Shown: positions 14,275 to 21,247 of the stretch, one piece after another
Layout of the letters: each line of letters opens with the position of its first letter
How positions within the stretch are numbered: position 1 is the stretch's first letter
From: DAOTXN01 sp034435435
GTDB lineage: Bacteria > Chloroflexota > Anaerolineae > S140-20
Assembly (NCBI GenBank): GCA_034435435.1
Contig: DAOTXN010000140.1
Span: 1 to 22,642 of the forward strand
DNA length: 22,642 nucleotides
Direction of reading: 5' to 3'
Made by a program: the position numbers and the translations under genes
Notes under the pieces: generated by a model
Databases searched by the model: none
Told to the model about the DNA's origin: nothing
What the model saw: only the letters and a program-made list of their open reading frames with translations

Positions 14275-14303
14275 ATTATAGCTCGGTGATGAGGTTTGCA
14301 CAA
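14275..14303 (-). promoter_or_regulatory. bioY promoter
   Basis: On the minus strand TTGTGC (14303-14298) and a consensus TATAAT (14280-14275) are separated by exactly 17 nt. The predicted transcript starts near 14268 and gives bioY a leader of about 28 nt. Confidence 0.7.
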
Positions 14304-14372
14304 GCACGGTGGAGGTCGTCTTTTCTGACCATCTGCGCACCCGAATCGCTTTGGAGGCTATGATAGGGACAA

Positions 14373-14732
14373 TCAGTCATAGTCTTGATAGACGGCCATG
14401 TTCCGTTCAACCATCAAATCGTTGACGTTGATCCATTCGCCATCCTCACCCTCTAGCCAGATTTCGGCCAGGTAGCGCCCGTACTTTTCCCTGCGATCTT
14501 TGATGGTCTGGATAAAGACCTGCTTGCCTTCGATGTGTTCCCGCAAAAAATCGCGTGAGCGCAATCCGGCCTCTCGCTCTGGACCTCTGAGCTCGGGGGC
14601 ATTGATGCGGTAAAGGCGTAGCTTTTCTTCGTGAATCCACATGCTCAATCCCAGATCGATGTCTACCGTGCACGTATCGCCATCGTACACTGAGCGCACG
14701 ACGGCGCGATAGTGATACAGGTTCGTTTCCAC
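14373..14732 (-). CDS. Staphylococcal-nuclease-like (thermonuclease family) protein, no signal peptide
   Basis: The 119-residue chain covers one SNase (OB-fold) domain. Calcium and catalytic positions are recognisable: VYDGDT (D17, D19), RLYRINAPE with R39 and E47, and KYGRYLAEI with R86. These correspond to D21, R35, E43 and R87 of the Staphylococcus enzyme, while its D40 is asparagine here (N44), a change that occurs in the family. An active nuclease is plausible. No signal peptide is present, so it should act in the cytoplasm unless exported by another route. The start is GTG with GGAG 7 nt upstream. The fold-back element at 14759 begins 26 nt upstream of the start codon and may contribute promoter sequence. 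It is followed by bioY, which has its own promoter. Confidence 0.85.
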   Translation of the reverse strand: METNLYHYRAVVRSVYDGDTCTVDIDLGLSMWIHEEKLRLYRINAPELRGPEREAGLRSRDFLREHIEGKQVFIQTIKDRREKYGRYLAEIWLEGEDGEWINVNDLMVERNMAVYQDYD

Positions 14733-14758
14733 GTTCTTTCTCCTCTGTTAAATTGCCC

Positions 14759-14871
14759 AGCAGCCTGTCGGAGAGATGTAATTTAGCCCCTTGTGGGCGT
14801 CCAAAATGGGCGCAAAACGAGCAAAAAACGGGCACAAGGCCCTATATTACAGAGTTCCCCGACAGGCTGCT
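14759..14871. repeat. 113-bp fold-back (MITE-like) element
   Basis: The ends are perfect 13-bp inverted repeats: AGCAGCCTGTCGG (14759-14771) and its complement (14859-14871). Complementarity continues inward in blocks: TGTAATTTAG against TGTAATATAG, and CCTTGTG against the CACAAGG near 14834. There is no coding capacity. No clear target-site duplication flanks it. Size and structure fit a non-autonomous miniature element or a large repeat hairpin. Confidence 0.7.
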
Positions 14872-14884
14872 AGAGTCTATCCAT

Positions 14885-14948
14885 AAATTAGCTGGCCGGG
14901 CTCCCACGCCCGGCAAATCGGCGGCGGGGGAGCCACCTCTGCTAATTT
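14885..14948. repeat. 64-bp symmetric palindromic element
   Basis: AAATTAGC (14885-14892) pairs with GCTAATTT (14941-14948). After 6 unpaired nt on each side, GGCTCCC (14899-14905) pairs with GGGAGCC (14928-14934). An alternative local hairpin, GCCGGGC/GCCCGGC (14895-14901 and 14108+800, i.e. 14908-14914), overlaps the left half. The equal spacing of the paired blocks suggests an evolved structure. It lies in the divergent gap between the nuclease and OsmC genes. Confidence 0.65.
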
Positions 14949-15052
14949 TCGGTTAGGTTCTTCATGCAACGGCTTCCAGGTTTCTGCATCTAAACCAGTG
15001 GAGCATTCGCACCAAAAATCACACGTCGCATCAGTGAAAGGAAACACACACC
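14949..15052. other. Upstream region of the OsmC gene
   Basis: About 100 nt with no gene. It should hold the OsmC promoter, but I find no convincing -35/-10 pair. AAAGGA near 15037 serves as the ribosome-binding site. Confidence 0.3.
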
Positions 15053-15451
15053 ATGGACATGGAAATCACCTTCCCCGGTGGGGCGCGCGTAGACGCCGCA
15101 TTCGACGGTTTTGTGGTCCAGACCGACCAACCTCCGCAAGGCGGCGGCGAAAGCTCGGCCCCGACGCCCTTTGCGCTGTTTCTGGCCTCCATCGGCACGT
15201 GCGCGGGGATTTACGTCTTGGGCTTTTGCCGCCAACGCGGCATCCCAACGGAAGACATCCGCATCCGCCAAAGCCTGCAAGTCAACCCGGCGACGCGCCT
15301 GGTCGAGCGCGTCAACCTGGACATCGACCTGCCAGCCGACTTTCCGCAGCAATACGCCCCGGCGCTGGTGCGCTCGGCCGAGTTGTGCGCGGTGAAAAAG
15401 CACCTGGAGCATCCCCCGACGTTTCGCGTACAGACTCACGTCGAGGCGTAA
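15053..15451 (+). CDS. OsmC family protein
   Basis: The 132-residue chain has the OsmC/Ohr alpha-beta fold. The two conserved cysteines are present: C50 in ASIGTCAGIYV at the start of the central helix and C112 in AELCAVKKHL. In Ohr/OsmC proteins this pair reduces organic hydroperoxides. The wider family also includes members of unknown substrate, and this short chain is closer to those. A further cysteine, C59, follows one helical turn pair after C50. The protein should be cytoplasmic, probably a homodimer. AAAGGA lies upstream, and ATG codons at 15053 and 15059 are both possible starts. It stands alone and converges with rex, the redox sensor gene, a suggestive but unproven neighbour. Confidence 0.88.
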   Translation: MDMEITFPGGARVDAAFDGFVVQTDQPPQGGGESSAPTPFALFLASIGTCAGIYVLGFCRQRGIPTEDIRIRQSLQVNPATRLVERVNLDIDLPADFPQQYAPALVRSAELCAVKKHLEHPPTFRVQTHVEA

Positions 15452-15489
15452 GAGAGTAAAGCCGCTCTTTTCCTGGGCCGAAAACCACG

Positions 15490-16110
15490 CTAAAGATAAA
15501 ACGTCATGTGCTGCAAATGGACCACCGGGTCAATATATTGCACCTGCACATCAGGAGGAACAGACAGGGTGATAGGCGCATAATTGAGCAGGGCTTTGAC
15601 GCCTGCCTTTACACAGGCGTCGGCCACCTCTTGCGCCGCGGCGGCAGGTATGGCGATGGCCGCGATCTTGTAGCCTCCCTCTCGCAAAGCCTTGACCATG
15701 TGGGCGCTGTCTTGCACAACACATTCACCGACTTTTTGACCACGTTTGTCCGGGTCACTGTCAAAAATAGCAGTGATGCGAAAGCCGCGCGGCTGCAAAC
15801 CGCCATAATGCGCCAGCGCGTGTCCCAAGTCGCCAGCCCCGACGAGCGCCACCTCCCACTCGCGGTCCACCTGAAGAATATGCTGCAACTGCTGGCGCAA
15901 GAACTGAATATTGTAACCCGTGCCCTGTTTGCCAAACTCGCCAAAATGCGAAAGGTCTTTGCGAATCTGCGCCGAGCTGATGCCCAGCTTTTGACCCAAC
16001 TCGTGCGAAGAGGTGATCGCTTGGCCATCGGCGGCCATAAAATTCAATGCGCGCAGGTAAATCGGCAATCGTCCGATGACGATATCTGGAATAGTCTTGC
16101 TATCGTTCAC
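15490..16110 (-). CDS. rex: Redox-sensing transcriptional repressor Rex
   Basis: Rex senses the NADH/NAD+ ratio and represses fermentation and respiration genes when NADH is low. The N-terminal winged helix is clear: IPDIVIGRLPIYLRAL, then SSHELGQKLGISSAQIRKDLSHFGEFGKQGTGY, the family's recognition helix region. A Rossmann domain follows with VALVGAGDLGHALA (residues 87-100) and FDSDPDKRG. The C-terminal helix that swaps between subunits is present. The length of 206 residues is typical. It has its own promoter, which carries an inverted repeat over the -10 region, so autoregulation is possible. Likely targets within this window would include the acyl-CoA synthetase operon, but I found no clean Rex site there. 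Confidence 0.96.
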   Translation of the reverse strand: MNDSKTIPDIVIGRLPIYLRALNFMAADGQAITSSHELGQKLGISSAQIRKDLSHFGEFGKQGTGYNIQFLRQQLQHILQVDREWEVALVGAGDLGHALAHYGGLQPRGFRITAIFDSDPDKRGQKVGECVVQDSAHMVKALREGGYKIAAIAIPAAAAQEVADACVKAGVKALLNYAPITLSVPPDVQVQYIDPVVHLQHMTFYL

Positions 16111-16146
16111 CGCTCCGTCTCACTTTCCCTGACTGTCGCGTGATTT

Positions 16147-16191
16147 GTGAAAATGCGGACACATTTTAGCACGGTTGAAACCACCCCGCAA
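16147..16191 (-). promoter_or_regulatory. rex promoter with overlapping inverted repeat
   Basis: On the minus strand TTGCGG (16191-16186) and TAAAAT (16168-16163) are 17 nt apart. AAAATG (16150-16155) and CATTTT (16162-16167) form an inverted repeat over the -10. The left side reads TTGTGAAAATG on the plus strand, like a Rex half-site, while the right half is imperfect and the spacing is wider than in the standard TTGTGA-N6-TCACAA type. Confidence 0.55.
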
Positions 16192-16217
16192 CCGGCCTGC
16201 CAGAAAACCAACTCGGG

Positions 16218-16246
16218 CTGACACACCCTCTGAAATATGTTATAAT
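16218..16246 (+). promoter_or_regulatory. Promoter of the ABC ATPase-obg-nadD operon
   Basis: CTGACA (16218-16223) and consensus TATAAT (16241-16246) are separated by 17 nt, and a TG precedes the -10 (TGTTATAAT). This is the best sigma-70-type promoter in the window. The leader is about 34 nt. Confidence 0.75.
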
Positions 16247-16286
16247 CGCCCCGCAACACAAGACGGAATAAAAGGGCAAGACCATT

Positions 16287-17429
16287 ATGGCCAAGATTCG
16301 ACTGGAGCAGGTGCGCAAAGTCTTTGAAGCACATGAGACCATCTCATTGCCAGGGATGGGTAAATTGCAGCATCGGGCGGCCGATGGTCCACAGATTGCG
16401 CTAGACGGCATCAACCTGCTGGTGCACCACGGCGAGACTCTGGCCGTGGTAGGGCCGTCGGGCTGCGGCAAGAGCACGCTGCTGCGCGTGGTGGCGGGCC
16501 TGGTCCATTACGAAGGCCACGTATATTACGATGACCGGTTGATGGACGAGGTCAAGCCTTACGACCGCAACATCGGGATGGTGTTCCAAAGTTACGCCCT
16601 GTACCCCCAATTCAGCGGCTATGGCAACTTGCGTTTTACCTTTTTGGCCCGGCGACGCCCGCCGGAGGAAGCTGAGGCGCGCATCCGGGCTACCTCTGAA
16701 ATCATGGGCATCGGTTTTAACGAGTTGCTCAAGCACCGCCCTGGCCGCCTATCGGGTGGCGAACAGCAGCGCATTGCTCTGGGGCGGGCGCTGGTGCGCC
16801 AACCGGACCTGTTCTTGTTCGACGAGCCGCTGTCTAACCTGGACGCCCAATTGCGCGTGCGCACGCGCGGCGAGATCAAGCACCTGCTCCAACACTTTCG
16901 CCACACGGCCATTTACGTCACCCACGATCAGACCGAGGCCATCGCCATCGGCGACCGGCTGGCGATCATGCGGACGGGACGCATCGATCAAATCGGCGCT
17001 TTTTCCACCCTGTACGACCGGCCTATCAACACCTTTGTGGCCGGTTTTCTGGGTAACCCGCCGATGACCCTGTTGACTGGCGCGCTCAACGAGCGCGGGG
17101 CATGGCAGTACGGGAATTTGGAGATTCCCGCGCCCGAGATCGTGTGTACCCGTATGAACGTTGGCTGGTCGCTGGTCCTGGGTATTCGTCCCGAGCACGT
17201 TCGTCTGGCCGCTGCCGAGCCGCCAACCTGCGTCGGTCGGATCGTGCACATTGAGCTTGACCTGCCTCGTCGCGTGCAAACGCTATTCGTAAGCTGCGAG
17301 CTGCTGCCCGACATCGCCGTCACCGTCCCATCGAACGAGGTGGTGAAGCAGGGAGATCAAGCGCCGGTAGTCCTACCGCTGGACAAATTGACTTTTTTCG
17401 ACGGCAAAACAGGACTGAGGATTACGTAA
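16287..17429 (+). CDS. ABC transporter ATP-binding protein, MalK/UgpC type, orphan
   Basis: All motor motifs are intact: Walker A GPSGCGKST (56-64), Q-loop glutamine 101, signature LSGGEQQR (155-162), Walker B LFLFDE (175-180) and the H-loop in YVTHDQTEA. The C-terminal 130 residues form a MalK-like TOBE/OB regulatory region (GIRPEHVRLA). Such ATPases drive sugar or polyol uptake and are often shared among several permease sets. No permease or binding protein is adjacent, which fits a shared ATPase. An unusual feature is an extra stretch of about 20 residues (16-36) between the first strand and ALDGINL, where family members have a short turn carrying the A-loop aromatic residue. It overlaps obg by one base (TAATG), so the two are translationally coupled. 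Confidence 0.92.
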   Translation: MAKIRLEQVRKVFEAHETISLPGMGKLQHRAADGPQIALDGINLLVHHGETLAVVGPSGCGKSTLLRVVAGLVHYEGHVYYDDRLMDEVKPYDRNIGMVFQSYALYPQFSGYGNLRFTFLARRRPPEEAEARIRATSEIMGIGFNELLKHRPGRLSGGEQQRIALGRALVRQPDLFLFDEPLSNLDAQLRVRTRGEIKHLLQHFRHTAIYVTHDQTEAIAIGDRLAIMRTGRIDQIGAFSTLYDRPINTFVAGFLGNPPMTLLTGALNERGAWQYGNLEIPAPEIVCTRMNVGWSLVLGIRPEHVRLAAAEPPTCVGRIVHIELDLPRRVQTLFVSCELLPDIAVTVPSNEVVKQGDQAPVVLPLDKLTFFDGKTGLRIT

Positions 17430-18691
17430 TGTTCTACGACCAGGCCAAAATCTTTGTCAAATCCGGCGACGGTGGAGATGGCTGCGTCGCGTTTCGCCGC
17501 GAAAAATACGTTCCCCACGGCGGGCCGGCCGGCGGCGACGGCGGCAAAGGCGGCGACGTCATACTGGAAGTAGACCCACATCTAAACACGCTGTACTATT
17601 TTAGCCGTCAACGCCACTTTAAGGCCGGGCGCGGCGAGCACGGGCGCGGCAAAAACCAGACCGGCGCCAACGGGGCCGACTTGTTCGTGCGCGTGCCGCC
17701 GGGAACCGTCGTGCGCGACGCCGACACGGGCGCGCTGCTGGCCGACCTGGTCGAACGCGGCGAGCGATTCGTTGTGGCGCGGGGCGGGCGCGGCGGGCGC
17801 GGCAACTCGCGCTTTGCCACCTCCACCAACCAGGCCCCGCGTATGGCCGAGCGCGGCGAGCCGGGCCAGGAACGCTGGATCGAGCTGGAGCTCAAACTGC
17901 TGGCCGACGTCGGATTGGTGGGCATGCCCAACGCCGGCAAGAGCACCCTGCTGGCGGCCGTCAGCGCCGCCCGCCCCAAAATCGCCGACTATCCCTTCAC
18001 TACGCTCCAACCTAACCTGGGCGTCGTTCTGTTCGACGATTATTCTAGCATGGTGTGGGCCGACATCCCCGGCCTGATCGAAGGGGCCAGCCAGGGAGCC
18101 GGGCTGGGCCACGAGTTCTTGCGTCACGTCGAGCGCACCCGCCTGCTCATCCACCTATTGGACGGCGCGGGCCAAGACCCGCTAGAGACCTTTGACGCCA
18201 TCAACGCCGAGCTGGCTGCGTTCGACGAGCGATTGGCGGCCAAACCCCAGATCGTCGCTTTTAACAAGATAGACCTGCCTGATGCCCAGAGCTTGTGGCC
18301 GCTGGTGCGCGACGAGCTGACCCGACGCGGGCATGAAGTGGTAGCTCTATCAGGCTTGACCCAACAAGGCGTCCGTGAGCTGACCCAACGGGTCTCCCGC
18401 CGCCTGGCCGAGCTGCCAGCCGATCTGCCCGAACCAGTCGAAATTCCCATATTGCGCCCCGACCCGGATGACGACGATTTCACCGTTGAGCGGACCCCAG
18501 ACGGCTGGCTAGTGCGCGGCCCGCGCATCGAACGCATCACCCGGCGCACCCGTTGGGACCTGGACGAGGCCGTGGACCGCTTTCAGAAGACGCTGGAACG
18601 CACGGGGATCACTCGGGCGCTGGAAACGGCCGGCGTGCAAGTCGGCGACACGGTCTTTATCGGCGACATCGAGCTGGAATGGGGCGAGTGA
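17429..18691 (+). CDS. obg: GTPase Obg/CgtA
   Basis: This essential GTPase acts in 50S ribosome assembly and stress control. The N-terminal Obg fold (1-158) has its glycine-rich helices (GGPAGGDGGKGGD at 31-43, then GRGGRGNSRF). The G domain carries G1 GMPNAGKS (165-172), the switch TT at 191-192, G3 DIPG (212-215) and G4 NKID. A C-terminal OCT domain of about 75 residues (VERTPDGWLVRGPRIERI onward) completes the 420-residue chain. The ATG shares its A with the stop codon of the ABC ATPase gene, and nadD follows. The obg-nadD neighbourhood is common in bacteria. The ABC ATPase in front is the unusual member. Confidence 0.97.
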   Translation: MFYDQAKIFVKSGDGGDGCVAFRREKYVPHGGPAGGDGGKGGDVILEVDPHLNTLYYFSRQRHFKAGRGEHGRGKNQTGANGADLFVRVPPGTVVRDADTGALLADLVERGERFVVARGGRGGRGNSRFATSTNQAPRMAERGEPGQERWIELELKLLADVGLVGMPNAGKSTLLAAVSAARPKIADYPFTTLQPNLGVVLFDDYSSMVWADIPGLIEGASQGAGLGHEFLRHVERTRLLIHLLDGAGQDPLETFDAINAELAAFDERLAAKPQIVAFNKIDLPDAQSLWPLVRDELTRRGHEVVALSGLTQQGVRELTQRVSRRLAELPADLPEPVEIPILRPDPDDDDFTVERTPDGWLVRGPRIERITRRTRWDLDEAVDRFQKTLERTGITRALETAGVQVGDTVFIGDIELEWGE

Positions 18692-18696
18692 AAGGC

Positions 18697-18778
18697 GACG
18701 AATGACGAAGGACGAGCGACGAAGGAAGAAGGACGCCCAACCAATCCCAAATCCCGAATCCCAAATCCAAAATCCAGA
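18697..18778. repeat. Heptamer-repeat array (copy 3), two blocks
   Basis: Five 7-nt units of GACGAAG type (18697-18731: GACGAAT, GACGAAG, GACGAGC, GACGAAG, GAAGAAG) are followed by a degenerate unit. Five units of ATCCNNA type come next (18744-18778: ATCCCAA, ATCCCGA, ATCCCAA, ATCCAAA, ATCCAGA). The first block uses the same heptamer as copy 1, nearly 15 kb away. The blocks lie between the obg stop and the conserved part of nadD and overlap the open frame of nadD. Confidence 0.85.
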
Positions 18779-19403
18779 ACCTGTAGTGAGCGCAGCGAAT
18801 CTATCCAGAATCGGCGTGTTGGGCGGCACATTCGACCCGCCGCATTACGGTCACTTGTTGTTGGCCGACACGGCTCGCGTGCAGTTGCACCTCGACCGGG
18901 TGCTGTTTGCCCCGGCCGGCCAACCGCCCCACAAACCTGCCGCGCGGCCGTCGCCTGTGATGCACCGCGTGGCGTTGCTTCAAGCGGCCCTATCTGACGC
19001 GAACGAGCCGGCCTTTTGCCTCTCGCGGGTGGATCTGGATCGACCCGGACCGCACTATACGGTAGACGCGCTGGCGTTGCTGCAAAAAGCGCACCCCCAA
19101 GCCGAGATGTGGTTTCTGGTCGGCGCCGATTCGCTGGCCGATTTGACCAAATGGCGCGATCCGGCTCGCATCGTCGCTTTGGCTCGGCTGGGCGTGCTGG
19201 CGCGCCCCGGCGCTGCGCCCGACCTGGGGCAATTATCGGCAGCCGTACCAGGCTTGGTCGGCCGCATCGACTGGCTGATCGGTCCATCGCTGGAGGTTTC
19301 GTCGTCAGCGCTGCGCGAGCGCGCCCGACAAGGATTACCGCTGCGCTTCCTCGTGCCGCCGGCGGTGGAAACCTATCTTTCAGAACACAGTTTATACACG
19401 TAA
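18702..19403 (+). CDS. nadD: Nicotinate-nucleotide adenylyltransferase
   Basis: NadD adenylates nicotinate mononucleotide in NAD synthesis. Motifs are SRIGVLGGTFDPPHYGHL, with the HxGH nucleotidyltransferase signature, PPHKP, and SSSALRERARQGLPLRFLVP for the ISSTxxR site. The conserved protein would normally begin a few residues before RIGVLGG. From ATG 18702, which has AAAGG 6 nt upstream, the first 28 residues are translated heptamer repeats (Lys/Arg-rich, then NPESQIQNPEP) and look non-functional. GTG 18786 gives a 205-residue protein of normal size but has no Shine-Dalgarno. I list the longer form because its start signal is better, and keep the shorter one as a real alternative. It is third in the ABC ATPase-obg operon. 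Confidence 0.9.
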   Translation: MTKDERRRKKDAQPIPNPESQIQNPEPVVSAANLSRIGVLGGTFDPPHYGHLLLADTARVQLHLDRVLFAPAGQPPHKPAARPSPVMHRVALLQAALSDANEPAFCLSRVDLDRPGPHYTVDALALLQKAHPQAEMWFLVGADSLADLTKWRDPARIVALARLGVLARPGAAPDLGQLSAAVPGLVGRIDWLIGPSLEVSSSALRERARQGLPLRFLVPPAVETYLSEHSLYT

Positions 19404-19446
19404 TGTGTAGTGCGTATTCTGTACACTGAACACGCAAGGACAAGAT

Positions 19447-21186
19447 ATGACAAAACACACATCGTGGTTCCGGTTCTTTGCATTGAGCTTGATAACACTG
19501 AGCATAGCGGCCTGCGGCGACGACGGCATTTTACCCCGATCGACGCCGACCTTCCCCCCTCTCCCACCGTCGCCCACCACTGCGCCCGCGCCGCCCGACG
19601 CCTCTACCGCTGCACGCATCCGGCTGCGCGGCTATTTGCTCGTGGGTGTACGCTACGACGATGCGCCGTTTGGTATTGTAGACGAGAACGGAGACTTGAT
19701 GGGTTTTGACGTGGACCTGGCTCGTGAGTTCGCCCTCCGCTGGCTGGGCGACGCCGAGGCGGTTCGTTTCGCCCAAGTGACCAACGCCAGCGCAGGCGAG
19801 CAGATGCAAAACAGCCAGGTCGATTTGATCATTGCTGCGCTACCCGCACACCAGAGCCTGGCCCGGGACGTGGCCTTTAGCGCCCCGTATTATTTCGATG
19901 GATTGTCGCTCTTGGTCCACGCCTCAGAGCTTCTCACCAACACGCTACCCATCAAAGGGCCGGGCGATCTGGGCGGGGCGGCGGTGGGCGTCGTGGAAGA
20001 GAGTGATACCGAAACTCCGTTGCTGCGGGCCGCCGGAAGCTCGCCGACCATCGTTTATTACCCCAATTACTATGCGGCCGTGACCGGGTTGGAAAATCGG
20101 GTCTTGGCCGCCGTCGTTGGGCCGCGCCGCACGCTGGAGCGCCTCGCCAGCGCCAAGCTCACGCTCACTCCAACCTTCACCCACCACCCTTACGTCATCG
20201 GCCTGCCCCACGGCGACGGCCCCTTGCGCGACCTGGTCAACACGACCCTGATGGAGGTGTTGAATGACGGCACTTTTGCACGCCTGTTCCAGCAGTGGTT
20301 CCCCGACCAGGCATTACCCGACCTGGAAACCTGGACCGGAACGGGTCGCTGGACCTTTGGCGGGCTGGGCGACACCCTTGCACCAGCTCCGAATACGATT
20401 CAGGACATCGAGGCGCGGGGCTATCTGATGGTCGGTCTGTCTGATAATCGTCTCCCCTTTGCCGATTTCGACGCCAACGGTGTGGCGCGGGGCTTTGAGG
20501 TCGAGTTAGCTCGAACGCTGGCTGCCCGTTGGCTGGGCGACGTGGCTGCCATACAATTCGTCCCGCACACCGAAGAGTCGGGCATGATCGCGCTGCAGGC
20601 TGGACAAATTGACCTGTTGGCGGCGGCCTTGCCGCATACCCTGCCCCGCGACGACGAGTTGGATTTCAGCCAGACCATTTATCAAGACGGGATTGGTCTG
20701 CTGGTCAACGCCAGCGCCGGGATCGCGCGCCTGGCCGACCTTAACGGCGCGACGGTGGCCGCCCCGGCCGACGGCGTGACCGCCGAGGCGGTGCAACGAG
20801 CCGCCGCGCAAGCTGGGATCGTCGTTTCGGTGCAAAGCGTGGGCGACGTGAACACAGCCCTATCCGGAGTTGCCGCTGGGACCTATCGCGCCTATGCCGG
20901 ATGGCGGGTCGATCTGTTGAACCTGGCCTACGCCAACTCTGGCTTTGTGGTGCTTGACGAGCGGCTCACGCGTCGGCCCATTGCCTTGGGCTTGCGGCAA
21001 GGCGACGCAGAGTTCCGCGATTTGGTAGACCTGACGTTGCAGGCGCTGGCTGTCGAAGGGCGCTACGCGGCGCTGTATGATGACTGGTTCGGCAGCGACC
21101 CGCCTTTTGCGCTGCAAGTGTGGCCCGGCTCGCCCTATCGCTCCCTCAAGCTCAACCGGCAACCGGTCGCCGCGCCGACGCCGTAA
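19447..21186 (+). CDS. Lipoprotein with two tandem family-3 solute-binding domains
   Basis: The signal sequence ends in the lipobox SIAAC (C23), so the product is anchored outside the membrane. After a Pro/Thr linker (about 30-55), two complete SBP_bac_3-type domains follow, at about 57-300 and 318-560. They are duplicates. RGYLLVGVRYDDAPFG matches RGYLMVGLSDNRLPFA, and GFDVDLAREFALRWLGDAEA matches GFEVELARTLAARWLGDVAA. QVDLIIAALP matches QIDLLAAALP, and both domains end in a DxWF/QQWF block. Single domains of this type bind amino acids or small polar ligands. No ABC permease lies nearby, so a receptor or sensor role is as likely as uptake. The gene starts 43 nt after nadD and may share its transcript. 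The Uma2 gene that follows has its own promoter. Confidence 0.9.
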   Translation: MTKHTSWFRFFALSLITLSIAACGDDGILPRSTPTFPPLPPSPTTAPAPPDASTAARIRLRGYLLVGVRYDDAPFGIVDENGDLMGFDVDLAREFALRWLGDAEAVRFAQVTNASAGEQMQNSQVDLIIAALPAHQSLARDVAFSAPYYFDGLSLLVHASELLTNTLPIKGPGDLGGAAVGVVEESDTETPLLRAAGSSPTIVYYPNYYAAVTGLENRVLAAVVGPRRTLERLASAKLTLTPTFTHHPYVIGLPHGDGPLRDLVNTTLMEVLNDGTFARLFQQWFPDQALPDLETWTGTGRWTFGGLGDTLAPAPNTIQDIEARGYLMVGLSDNRLPFADFDANGVARGFEVELARTLAARWLGDVAAIQFVPHTEESGMIALQAGQIDLLAAALPHTLPRDDELDFSQTIYQDGIGLLVNASAGIARLADLNGATVAAPADGVTAEAVQRAAAQAGIVVSVQSVGDVNTALSGVAAGTYRAYAGWRVDLLNLAYANSGFVVLDERLTRRPIALGLRQGDAEFRDLVDLTLQALAVEGRYAALYDDWFGSDPPFALQVWPGSPYRSLKLNRQPVAAPTP

Positions 21187-21190
21187 GCCG

Positions 21191-21219
21191 TTGACGGCCC
21201 TCGGGGTTAACGGTATTAT
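21191..21219 (+). promoter_or_regulatory. Promoter of the Uma2 gene
   Basis: TTGACG (21191-21196) and TATTAT (21214-21219) are exactly 17 nt apart, just after the stop codon of the binding-protein gene. ATG 21248 is 29 nt downstream, with a GTGAGG ribosome-binding site. Confidence 0.65.
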
Positions 21220-21247
21220 GTTTTCAATCTGTGTGTGAGGTATAACG

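Noticed and set aside
14275..14303. BirA-type biotin operator at the bioY promoter
   Set aside because: TTGTGCAAACC on the minus strand faintly resembles a left half-site, but no matching right half is present.
14759..14948. Insertion sequence
   Set aside because: There is no transposase frame and no target-site duplication. Only non-coding fold-back structure is seen.
14949..15052. Riboswitch upstream of OsmC
   Set aside because: No known aptamer signature or conserved pairing is visible in the short leader.
15452..15489. Terminator between OsmC and rex
   Set aside because: AGAG/CTCT followed by TTTT is only a 4-bp stem with an 8-nt loop, too weak to call.
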